This document shows positions 33,019 through 42,739 of a DNA stretch of 64,000 bases, piece by piece; position 1 is the first letter of the stretch, and every line of letters starts with the position of its first letter. The DNA is taken from NCBI GenBank assembly GCA_037127315.1, contig JBBBDQ010000224.1, positions 7,823,001-7,887,000 of the forward strand, given 5' to 3'. Origin of the DNA: Ascarosepion bandense. Taxonomy: Eukaryota; Mollusca; Cephalopoda; Sepiida; Sepiidae. Made by a program: the position numbers and the translations under genes. Below the pieces are notes generated by a model. The model was given only the letters and a program-made list of their open reading frames with translations, did not search any database and was not told the origin of the DNA.

Positions 33019-33364
33019 TAATTCTCAATTTCATCTTTTAGCGTCTTTATCTATACTTATTGTTTTATTTCGTCAAACGTTTTTCTACTTCTCGCCATTC
33101 TTTCATTAATACTTCACTTCTTTTTTAAACCTCTTCTCCATCTGATTTTATAACATAAACAAAGATGGTGCTTTCGAAGAACTTAGTGATAGGTATAAAC
33201 AGCTGACTAACAACAAGATTGTCATGAGTAAGTTTGTTAGTATCAATATTTCCATGTTGAATACCTTTGGTATATACCATAATAAAAAGGATATGGATAA
33301 TGGCTTATGGGAAATACGAAATTTGCAAAAAAGTATTATTTCATCACAGGGTTTTATTACTTCA

Positions 33365-33368
<4 letters not shown>
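31771..33368. other. No recognised gene; contains a (CAT)n tract
   Basis: A (CAT)n tract of about 14 units (32978-33018) creates the poly-His end of an 87-codon frame (32758-33021). The upstream part of that frame has no motif. The remaining DNA has no repeat or frame of note. Confidence 0.55.
32978..33018. repeat. (CAT)n microsatellite
   Basis: Uninterrupted CAT units, read as histidine in one frame. Confidence 0.97.

Positions 33369-33423
<55 letters not shown>
33369..33423. repeat. (AT)n microsatellite
   Basis: About 27 AT units. Confidence 0.97.
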
Positions 33424-33426
<3 letters not shown>

Positions 33427-33492
33427 TGTGTTGCCTGATGTAGGTATGGAAGAAAAAAATTATTGATATAACCTTACAAAAGAATATTATCT

Positions 33493-34016
33493 GATTTTGC
33501 ATATAAAGTAAATTTTCAAACGTACAATAGATTTACTTATGAAACAGAAACAGTACATTATGATGATCTCAATCTAGATTTTCACTATAATCTACTAATG
33601 TCTATTATCTCAAATATCTTTTCACACCATAACAACGAAATAAAAACCGGAATAATTATAGGTTTCTATTAAAGGACATTTAGAGGATGTACATTTTAAC
33701 AACTTACTTGATGACAAGAAGTACATTAGAACTAATTCCTCTAATAAACTAATAATTTAAAATATAATGCCAAGAGAAAAGCTAAAAAATTTTATAAAAT
33801 ATAAAGATAAAAATAATAAATAATCTTAATAAAACTAGGCACATAATACTAGCAAAAAAAACTTTCGCGACTATAATAGAAAATAATTTATCTAAACTTA
33901 ATGTAAAATTTGTTAAAACATCTATTAAGACAAAAGGATATTTGATTTATACAAAATATAAGAACACAAAAAATGGAAGACTTTACATTAGAAACGGTAA
34001 AAATGCCACAAAATAA
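33493..34016 (+). pseudogene. Unidentified decayed coding-like tract
   Basis: Two open pieces without ATG read as protein rather than noise. The first (33493-33672) contains FQTYNRFTYETETVHYDDLN and NNEIKTGIIIGFY before a stop. The second (33825-34016) contains LAKKTFATIIENNLSKLNV and YTKYKNTKNGRLYIRNGKN before a stop. Between them the frame is broken several times. The residues are rich in Asn, Tyr, Lys and Ile, and the codons end in A or T. I cannot assign a family. Candidates are a large DNA transposon, an old viral insertion or a decayed host gene. Confidence 0.3.
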
Positions 34017-34241
34017 GTAGATGAGATTTCTTGCAATTTAAAAATAACATATGAACATAAAAAGAATACTTTTCAAAGCGATATCCGCAGTATCACAGCT
34101 CATCAGTACGGTTAGACTCCGATTGCTTTTTTACCCATTATTGAAACCCGACCGAAATGGCGTCAGACGGCGACTCTACCCCTGGGCTATGGGTGTTCGG
34201 CGGAAGTAGACGGACTTTTTAGCGCATATTATTATACGCGC

Positions 34242-34279
<38 letters not shown>

Positions 34280-34295
34280 ACCCTATTCCTTTATT

Positions 34296-34328
<33 letters not shown>

Positions 34329-35598
34329 TGCGAGGATGTTATTTTATATGTATACGTGGGTGTACATACATATAAGTATTTACGTAGTTGCAAACAAGCA
34401 GGTGTGCAAGTAATGAGCTATATACAAATAACAATACAATTTAAGTATCTTAAAACGGCTATCAAATGGTTTTATATAATACTCATATAATTCCCTGTTA
34501 ATGACTTTGTATTTATAGCATTATTAATTTATTTTTAATATTTAATTTTTTTAATTATTATTACTATTAATATTTTATATTTTAAGTATTATTTTATTAT
34601 TCTTATTCTTATTCTTATTCTTATTCTTCTTATTATTATTATTATTATTATTATTCAAAATAAAATAATAATTATTATTATTGTTATTATTATTGTCACT
34701 AATAATGATAATAATAATGTTGTTTTTTATTTAAAAATATATTTTTAATTTTTAATATTGTAATTATTGTATCATCATTAACATTGTTATTATACTTGAT
34801 AGTAATATTATTGCCATGAATCAGAAAAGATTATAAGATGAAGATATTATTGACGTCTAAATTAATATAAAATCAAACAATTCAATTCTTCCAGTTAAAA
34901 TACGGCTCTAAATTTACTGTCCTGTATTTGAAAATGTTTAATTTAAAATTCAATCCAAGGTCAACTTATCGTCTGCGATGGAAATGCAACATTCTATATG
35001 ACATCTGCGTTTAAAAATTAAAATTGTATATTTGACTCCCTCTCCCATCAATTAAATGTTTTACATTCCTGTTACCCCCACTGTTTCTTCCGTTTGGATA
35101 AATCTAACAAATTCTTTTTTGTAAAAAGAATTGGTCTGAGGAGTTGAATATTTTTAATATTCATGAAATAAGTTATCACTAACAAATTTTTAAATTCGTC
35201 CAATTTACTTAATATATATTTACTTAATATATATTTACTTTATATATATATATATATATAAGAAAAGAACAGGTAGGAGCAATTTTTATTTCTTCTTTAC
35301 TTATTTTATTCATCTTATCGGATTCTGATACATATATTCAACTCATAATGTTAAGTTGTAATAATGCTTAATACTAAAATTGTTGTTTTTCATTAGTTTA
35401 CTGGTAGATAGACATTTTTGTCTAACAGGTTTTAAACTCATAAATCCTCGATATCGGGATTAAATAGAGCGTTAGTAGAATTAATGTGGAGAGATTTTCG
35501 ACTTAACTGAGTAGTGTTATTTTAATCATGCCGATTTCTGCAGAAAAAACTCTAGAGAATAATAACATTGCAATAATGACTTCACGAAACTTCAACTG
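34017..35598. other. Simple repeats and one GC-richer patch, no gene
   Basis: A patch at 34105-34232 is clearly GC-richer and contains ggcgtcagacggcgactcta. Then come (AT)n runs at 34243-34276 and 34298-34325, a (TTA/TTC)n-rich stretch around 34530-34740 and another AT run at 35236-35261. No open frame was recognised. The GC-rich patch is not similar to the one at 7108-7286. Confidence 0.55.

Positions 35599-35637
<39 letters not shown>
35599..35637. repeat. (AT)n microsatellite
   Basis: About 19 AT units. Confidence 0.95.
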
Positions 35638-35638
<1 letters not shown>

Positions 35639-35829
35639 CGTGTATTTAGGCAGCATATGTCCTTTAAGTCAAATATAATTAAAAGTAATTATATATTTTG
35701 TGTTGGTTAGTTTTACTGATCAACTTAATTAAATTAAAAATAATCCTCCTTAGACAAGAACGAAATTCTCAGAATTTTTTCGAATTGCATTTCAAAAAAA
35801 GTACAAGAAATACAGTCTGGTGTTTCGAA

Positions 35830-36290
35830 TTTCTTACGTCAACATCAGTTTGATAAAGATAAATAGTGATTGACATAGAATGTGTAAGTGTTTTGAGGTA
35901 GGCAAAGAATGATGTGACGGAAGTGAGTTGGATTTTTATATAGATTTCATGATGAGGTATTTTATGTTATAATTCTTTTTTATTCATTGATGGTTGTTTA
36001 TGTTGTATGAGTATTGCTTCTAGGATCATAAGCTTATTTTTACTATAAGATTTTGCTAGTATTTTGGTATTGTTTTGATTACCTATCTAATATTATTATG
36101 ATCCATAAGCTGCATATTAATGTTTTTTATGGCACTTTGATCAATTAGTTGACAGGTGAGTATCCGTGAGAGTAAGGTTGTGGTATATCCGATGTAATAC
36201 GTTGTATGGGAAATTATATTCATGCACAATACTGGTCTTATATAGGGGGCTAAATTGTTTGTAATTATTAAGTTGGTAGTTTTGATTTTT
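35830..36290 (-). mobile_element. Penelope-like element relic with GIY-YIG-type C-terminus
   Basis: A minus-strand open stretch of more than 65 codons contains TNNLAPYIRPVLCMN, then SHTTYYIGYTTTLLSRILTC, then DQSAIKNINMQLMDH and a stop. The Y-Y-I-G-Y-T and downstream R match the second half of the GIY-YIG endonuclease motif found at the C-terminus of Penelope-like elements. The GIY half is not evident. Past the stop a few more coding-like pieces follow, then non-coding DNA. The reverse transcriptase that would lie to the right is missing. Confidence 0.6.
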
Positions 36291-36370
36291 TTGTATTTAT
36301 TGATGAATTTGATTTATTTTTATCAGTTATCTGTAGCTACTCAGTTATTAAAAATAATATATCCCAATAA

Positions 36371-36437
36371 TATATATATGTGTGCTTGCATGCGTGTGTG
36401 TATATGTATGCGTGTGTGAGTGTATGTATGGGGGACC

Positions 36438-36490
<53 letters not shown>
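36371..36490. repeat. (GT)n, (AT)n and (AG)n simple repeats
   Basis: GT-rich sequence, then about 12 AT units (36439-36464), then about 14 AG units that stop exactly where the Tc1-like inverted end begins. Confidence 0.95.
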
Positions 36491-36495
<5 letters not shown>

Positions 36496-37076
36496 TGTGC
36501 AAAAGTATTAGGACAAGAACTATTTTATCTTTTATGAAGCATATTGACAGAAAATAAACAATTTAATTCAAGTAATTTTTTTATTTACTCAACAAATGCT
36601 TTAACAAGAAAATTACTTGTTACAAAATAAATGTTATATTTAGTATAATAGCATTTTGCTTTGATCATAATCTTAATTCTGTCAAGCATTGACATCACAA
36701 GCTTCTTCAATGTATCTAATGGTATCTCCTGCCAGACTTGTATTTGTTCTCAAAGTGTGTCTTGAAAAGTAACATTAGTGGGGAATAAGAAAAAGTCAAC
36801 CATATCCAAAGGATAATAGAATAATGAGTAATTTCAAAATAATTTAATAGAAAATAGGAAAAATTAAATATAACTTCTTTTTAATACATTTATTTTACAC
36901 CTAGTTTTAAAACATCAATATTTATTAGCAATTTACTTGGCTTTCACCCTGTATTTGAATTTCAGTGAGGTTTTCTGGAAAATCACCCCTATCGTATTTG
37001 CTTTTGTACACTACTTGTAAACTTAATTTTGATTCTTCTAAAAGGTAAAATAGTTCTTGTTCTAATATTTTTGCAC

Positions 37077-37082
<6 letters not shown>
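36491..37082. mobile_element. Tc1/mariner non-autonomous element with 43-bp inverted ends
   Basis: The terminal repeats 36491-36533 and 37040-37082 match at 40 of 43 positions, beginning tactgtgcaaaagtatta inside a TA. The element is 592 bp, and its interior keeps a minus-strand fragment of transposase. It lies between an (AG)n tract and an (AT)n tract, consistent with insertion at TA. The similarity of its two ends suggests a fairly recent copy. The tactgtgcaaaagt terminal word is typical of Tc1-like elements as I know them. Confidence 0.85.
36628..36775 (-). pseudogene. Tc1-type transposase C-terminal fragment inside the element
   Basis: The frame reads QVWQEIPLDTLKKLVMSMLD, then RIKIMIKAKCYYTKY. 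The W-x-x-I-P-x-x-x-L-x-x-L-V-x-S-M-x-x-R-I spacing and the final T-K-Y match the C-terminal helix and end of Tc1 transposases. The DNA-binding region and catalytic triad are gone, so the element must have been mobilised in trans. It runs toward the left inverted end, as in a full-length parent. Confidence 0.65.

Positions 37083-37126
<44 letters not shown>
37083..37126. repeat. (AT)n microsatellite
   Basis: About 22 AT units directly outside the right end of the Tc1-like element. Confidence 0.95.
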
Positions 37127-37128
<2 letters not shown>

Positions 37129-37309
37129 GGGGCAGCAATGTCTTTTTCATGAAGTTTTCATTAAAAATAACAGACAAGGTAGTATGGTTAAATTTTTATA
37201 TAAGTTTTCATTTGACCTTATGATTATTTTTTCAGAACTTAAAATATATAGAAATTGTTTAAATTTTTCCCGAACGCTTTTGGATATATTTTAGCCATGA
37301 CCAGCGATG

Positions 37310-38150
37310 AATTTTAAACAAATTTTAAACAAATTTCATCTAATGTCCGTAATTGTTTTTCCTCGTCTGAGGTTCGTATAGCTTTTCAAACACGGCCTAT
37401 GTTTTGTTCTGAGCGCAAGGATGTTCTCCCTACCCACCAACTAAATTATGTTATTTATAAATATAATTGTAGTTGCGGTGCCAGCTACATAGGGAGAACT
37501 ACTAAGCACCTAGATATGAGAATTAAACAAGTTCCCACTAAAATCAGGAATCACATCTTGGCTTTGAATGAGCTTGTCCTGAATACTTACGGTTCCGCCA
37601 TGGGTAAGCACCTGTTAAATAACAGAATGTGTGCTGCTAATTTCAGTGTTGTCTGGTTCACTATAGTGTCCTGGTCACACTCTATATTTCATCTGAAAGT
37701 GCTGGAGGCTCTTTATATCGGGTCCCGCAAACCTTCCCTGTGTAAACTGTGTGAATGTTTGTGTTGGACTCACTGTTATTTGTCTCTAGCTCTTTGGTTT
37801 TTGGGTTTTTTTTAAAAATTTGTGTGTTTTTTTTTCTTTCCATCACTTATTTCATGGTTATTTTATTCAAAATTTGAATCTCTTGTAGAGGCCTAAAGAG
37901 CTGGAGCGAAACTAGTTGCTTTGCTTTTAGAATGTCTTGTACTATCAAGCTACGCACTTTTATTTCGATAATTAAATTTTGTACATACAAAAATATCTTT
38001 ACATATTTGTTAATATAATCACATTCACATGTAAGCCTTTCTTTTATATGAAATGTTTTAATTGTTAATTGAAAAAACTTCTCCAAAGTACACATCTGAA
38101 GAAGACTATGGGATATAATAGTTTAAACTTTGTTGCTGTGTCAGCGATGA
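37310..38150 (+). mobile_element. Penelope-like element, GIY-YIG C-terminal part and 3' region
   Basis: An open stretch starts before the ATG at 37399 with SSNVRNCFSSSEVRIAF, then gives FCSERKDVLPTHQLNY. Next is VIYKYNCSCGASYIGRTTKH, a complete GIY-YIG core (IYKY, C-x-C, YIG, then R of MRIKQ), and then SAMGKHLLNNRMCAANFS, VLEALYIGSRKPSLCKL and a stop at 37815. The E of LEALYI suits the conserved glutamate of the nuclease. A 3' non-coding tail with gagctggagcgaaactagtt follows. A second tail-like word, catctgaagaagactatggg, lies near 38095. Upstream of about 37310 the reverse transcriptase is absent. This is the best-preserved GIY-YIG domain in the window. Confidence 0.7.
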
Positions 38151-40264
38151 GGACATTTATAGCTTATTTTAGTATATGATCTAGGTTAATGAGAAGTGTA
38201 TATTATGACAAATTTATGAAAATGCTAACTTTAAATCTAATAGACAGTTTTTATTAGGTCTAGTAAGAGTGATGTGTTACTTCCTGCGCTAAATAAAAGA
38301 AGCCAAGTTATATAAGATAAAATATAAATCATTAAAAGAATGGGTTAAAAAAATAAAAGTTCTTTTTCTTTTTTCACCAGCATGGAATAAGAAAACAAGT
38401 ACAAGACACACAATGAGGATCTAAATCTCGAATAATTAGTAATAGTCACCGAGATTATCGCAATAACTGTTAGCAGCCACAGATCTGTGCATGTTTATAG
38501 AACCGAATAAATTTTCAGTGACATATTTTTTATTAATAACAGTCTCTATGCAAACTTCACCAAGTTAAGCGAAACATTGTATTTACTTTTGTAATCTGAA
38601 TATGCGGCAGAGGAATTTTTTCTATGACTTTTTACAGTAGAAAAACTAATAACTAAGAGCAATCTGTATGTAGTTCATGGGCAAATTTTATCAGGATTTC
38701 AGTGTATGAAGAAATGTTCTCGTTTTCAATTAAAAATCATGCCTGTAAATAAATAGGATAAAGTCTTTTGTGTATAGGTTATAATCACTCAAAGAGAACA
38801 ATTCTAAATTAAGCCTAGAAAACGTAGGGCAGTTTCTATAAATATTTACTGCTTTTGAAGCTATATACGACGCTTCAATTCTATTAATGTTTCATAAGCT
38901 TAGACTCGTTTACAACAATGTTGGAACATTGAGGAAGAATCAAGATCAATGGAAATGAGTTAGAGTAATTTGTTGGTAATAACTTGAGGATAAGCACCCA
39001 AAATACAACATGTATATATAACACAAGTCGACATTTTTTCGACCCGAATGTTGTCAGGGTATCGGCACATGTTTTCAATGGTGTTTTAACGCAGAGATCA
39101 AGTCTATTTCGTCCCATCCCATCATAGATGATTTCTATTTTGCTTAAAATAGTCTAAAATACCTATTTAATAGCGATATATCATAACCAAGTAGAACCAA
39201 TCTTAAAGGTTTTCAGGTTAGAATAACTTATCAAAAAGAAAAAGTATCCCAATAACTGAAAAAATGCATTTTCAGCATTTTCAATTCAGAATAAGTTTTT
39301 ATCAGCAGAAAATGAATTGCCTACCTGTGAAATTTTATCTCATGAAGTAATAATTTTGATGAGTACAGAAGCACATAAGGGCATGACAAAAAGCAAACAA
39401 ATCGCTTTTCAATTGTGTTAATAAACCCCAGGAAGTCAAACTGCCTTGTATAAGTTGTTGGTCAGATAAAACGCTAGTAGAGTTGGGGATGGGTAAGAAA
39501 AGTGCCGAGTTGGCTATGCCTACCTGGTATTTGGCAACATTTTAAGCGCTGATAAAGAGAATTCTAATCTTGCTAGTTTCAAATATACTCACTAAGCACC
39601 CTCACAACCCTTGTTTATCAATGTTCCTATCCATGCGATACAGAGACTGTATAACAATACCAGATCTCCGCAAATTCAAGTTATATGATAAAATCTCATT
39701 TCAGGCTTAAAGTGAAAACTACTAATAAAAACTAAAATCACTGTTCTTGATTGACTTTTAAAGAGCTTCATGTATGGAAAGTAGAAAAAACAAAAATCAC
39801 GAATTTTTAAAAAGCTAAGAACATTGAGGACACAAGAACATTTTCCAGTGAGATATCTCTCATAACATAAAGCATTTTTAGGTCACCTTATCTAAACTGA
39901 AATAGCTTAGAATTCATTTTGAAAGTTTTTGGATACTTTCTTTGAATAACAAACCATTTTAACATGAAACAAAATGTTTCAACTAAGTAACTTGCATATT
40001 TAAACCGTGGCATATCTGCGAAATAGGCAGTTTGGTCTATTTAAAATATAACAGAAATTATCTTTACTGAGAAAGGTCATTTGGCAAATTGGACTTGATT
40101 TTAATATTCAGCGTGAAAAAATAGTCTAGAGACATGTGTTCATTGCCCAACAACATTTGGTTCGAAAAAATTTCGACCGATGTAATCTTTCACAGAAGTT
40201 CATTATATAATTATTTTCATTCGAAAATGGTATTTATAAATAACGTTATAAAGAAACAGTCAAA
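38151..40264. other. No recognised gene
   Basis: The minus-strand frame 38884-39117 (77 codons) contains DLCVKTPLKTCADTLTTFG and lies in a slightly GC-richer patch, but I cannot assign it. The rest is AT-rich and featureless. Confidence 0.5.
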
Positions 40265-40544
40265 ATATATAGGGTACCTAATGAGTTCGAATTTCAGTTG
40301 AATTCCTTGCATTCACTTACGCACAAATACTATTTGGAAAGATATTAATCTGTCTCTTCTTTCCATTTATGAGTAAAATAATAGGACAGATTGGGTTCTA
40401 TAGACTTGGCTGGCAACCACTCTACCGCAGAAAGCAATGGCAAACCACTGCGGAATAATCTTCTGCCCAGTCAGTAATGTCTCTTTCGAGACATGATCAC
40501 CCAAGCATGTATCTCGTATGGCACTCAACTGACTGACTGAATGA
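40265..40544 (+). mobile_element. tRNA-derived SINE (copy 4 of 7), well preserved
   Basis: Full body order: gagttcgaatttcagttg (B-box), cattcacttacgcacaaata, ggaaagatattaatctgtct, ggacagattgggttctatag, ctggcaaccactctaccgca, gaaagcaatggcaaaccact, cttctgcccagtcag and tgtctctttcgagacatgat, ending gcactcaactgactgactga. The A-box part is missing. Its 3' end abuts a retrotransposon fragment with no gap. Confidence 0.85.
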
Positions 40545-40770
40545 GGGAGAAGGGCTTGGAAAATTTTATTTTAACAGAATAAATTGATGGTAAGCAGGAC
40601 AGATGAAAACAACGCATAGCCTACCTAAAGAGATGGCAGAACAGGGTTTAGGACAAGATAATACAGACAAAACTTATCAAAAGCTACACCAGACAGAAAC
40701 TCGTGGAAAGCTATGGAACCTGTGGAGATCCCTAATCACCAAAGTTTTAAAGGAATTCGACACATAAAAG
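40545..40770 (+). mobile_element. C-terminal fragment of the (GAA)n-tailed non-LTR family
   Basis: The first bases, gggagaagggcttggaaaa, correspond to the R-K-E-G-L-E-N block of the copy at 44230. The following sequence gives ILTE-stop-IDGKQDR, then YLKRW and SWKAMEP-like codons in shifting frames. It lacks the (GAA)n tail. It starts exactly where the SINE ends, so one of the two probably inserted into the other or they were joined by template switching. Confidence 0.5.
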
Positions 40771-40980
40771 TTTAACAAGAATGAAAAGATTAATGAAATG
40801 TTTTCTTCCTGCTTCTGGTAATATTCTTAATTTATATTTTCGTCTGTATTATATATAACCAATATATTAAACTAAAGCGTATACATTTTTATCACATTAT
40901 GAGAGTGCATCTGTACATTTGAATGTATATGTGTGCATGTGTACATTTCGAATGTGTGTGCATCTGTGCATTTGAATATA

Positions 40981-41032
<52 letters not shown>

Positions 41033-41087
41033 GATGCAACTTTTGACCAGCAATGGCAGCAATAATTTTACGAGAAAAACTACTCAC
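40771..41087. other. Unassigned DNA with a (GA)n tract
   Basis: GT-rich sequence precedes about 20 GA units (40988-41031). If the exon to the right is real, this is intron sequence. Confidence 0.5.
40988..41031. repeat. (GA)n microsatellite
   Basis: About 20 GA units with one interruption. Confidence 0.95.
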
Positions 41088-41291
41088 TTTATACTTTAGT
41101 GTGTGCTTTGCCCTGAGCGATGTTGTTACATCTCTTGTGTATTTTCCTTCACATCCTATGCCCGAAGAAATATAATATCCGCCATTTTCTAAAGAAGTTT
41201 CTGTAATGAAAAACACCAAACAAAATTTATACTCGTCAAACCTACGTCGCACTACAGCTTCTCCAATCATAGTCTGACCAGGAATCAACAT
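41088..41291 (-). CDS. Possible first coding exon of a host gene (68 codons, unrecognised)
   Basis: From an ATG at 41291 the frame is open for exactly 68 codons to a gtgagt splice donor (41082-41087). It starts MLIPGQTMIGEAVVRRRFDE and goes on YKFCLVFFITETSLENGGYY, with CEGKYTRDVTTSLRAKHTL near the end. Composition is balanced, the third positions are not simply AT, and the surrounding DNA is GC-richer than average. The open frame actually continues through the donor into the (GA)n tract, which I take as intron. Two ETS-like sites lie 40-60 bases upstream. I do not recognise the protein. It could instead be a fragment of an unfamiliar repeat. Confidence 0.35.
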
Positions 41292-41332
41292 GTTCGCAAA
41301 ATCCAAAAGCTTTTTATTTCGGCACAGCAGTG

Positions 41333-41353
41333 ACTTCCGGTAGGGAACTTCCG
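41333..41353 (-). promoter_or_regulatory. Paired ETS-type sites upstream of the possible exon
   Basis: On the minus strand the words cggaagtt and ccggaagt occur 5-6 bases apart, just upstream of the candidate exon. CCGGAAGT is the core bound by ETS/GABP factors and is common in TATA-less animal promoters. There is no TATA box at a suitable distance. The match is suggestive only. Confidence 0.35.
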
Positions 41354-42739
41354 ACTAGATTATATGGTCCTAATCGAAGTTGCAAATCGTCGGATGTGCC
41401 AGGATTTCGTTTTGTCATCGATCGGATAACCACGAAAAGGGTTTAATTTGCACTTATTTTAAAAGCATTACTGTTTGCAATTCGGTTGGCTGTTTTGAAT
41501 CTGCTGGAGGATACGAACGAAAGCATTTGTCAAATATTTCGTAACATAGTAGCTACTTCAGAAGCCAAATGCAAAATTATTTCCGCCATGTTTTGTTCAA
41601 GACATGTTGAACATTTCAGCATGCTGTGCTTATGAATGTAATTAGTCATGAATATAAAAAATATTGATTGTGTACTTGAATCCATTTTATATAAATTTTT
41701 CCATAAAGTGTACACCAAATACAGAAACACTAACTGTAGTGTTGTTGTTAAATTTATAACTATCTTCAGTTCATAGCAAGAATTAGTTGCATGCAATTTA
41801 ATCGGCAAAAGTATATTTAGTCCTAAAATATTAAATATAAATTCATATTTTCTTGTAATAACAAAAATTCCAAACTTAGAACAAACTATGTTATCTGAGA
41901 TCTCACAAAATAATTTGCGACTCAAAACTTATAGGTCACATGAAAGACACAATCAATTTAAAATTTTTATTTTCCATGTGTGGATACAGAAATATATAAA
42001 TAAAACAAATTTATCTAAATCAATGACATTTAATATTCAATTCAGAGTAAGCGTTAGAATTATTCTGACATTATTTTATGAGATGTTATCGGGTAAAACT
42101 ACAAAATTAGGTTTATGTTTAAAATTTCAATCGTTTGGGACAAAGGTTCATAGTGTTTTTCAATAAGTGGTGTTGGAAGATGCAATTTTGCTTTACAGGA
42201 ATTTATGACATATTTCGAGGGCTGACATATCAATGCGTCTTTCTGAGATCATTGTGAATTTTAAATGTTCTTAATTTAAATTTGAAAAAGGGAAGAAAAT
42301 TAATTGTATTGCACACCGACTGGTAGTGCTTAGCAGCTATGTTTTATTATATGACCCTAATCCTAACTATAACCCTGCCGTACACATCAGGACCTTCACT
42401 TTCGGGTTATCACTTATTTCGATCTCTACAACATTTTTAAATGAGAATTTTAATTCTCTAGACGACAGTAAAAAGTACTTTCATCACCCAGAAAAATAAC
42501 AATTTCTAGATGAATAGAATCATAGAGTTGCCTCAAAGATAGCGAAAGAATTTGAAATAAATTGACACATGCTGTTTTTTACGTTTATGAGCACATATCT
42601 GAACATATCTGTCTGAAACACAACACGACAAGTTTTTGTTCCAACTTCCAATTTTATCGCAAAGCATATACAGTATATTTAATAAACGTTAATACTCTAA
42701 TACGCTTCCTGTATATATTATTGGGGACGAGACATTTTT
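41354..42739. other. No recognised gene
   Basis: Frames 41530-41925 (minus) and 41888-42166 (plus) are AT-rich and overlap antisense. Neither has a motif. A short telomere-like stretch at 42355-42378 is listed separately. Confidence 0.5.
42355..42378. repeat. Degenerate telomere-like hexamers
   Basis: Four consecutive hexamers read ccctaa tcctaa ctataa ccctgc, related to the CCCTAA animal telomere unit. It is too short and degenerate for more than a note. Confidence 0.3.

Noticed and set aside
32758..33021. 87-codon frame ending in a His run, possible metal-binding protein
   Set aside because: The histidines are the (CAT)n repeat and the rest has no motif.
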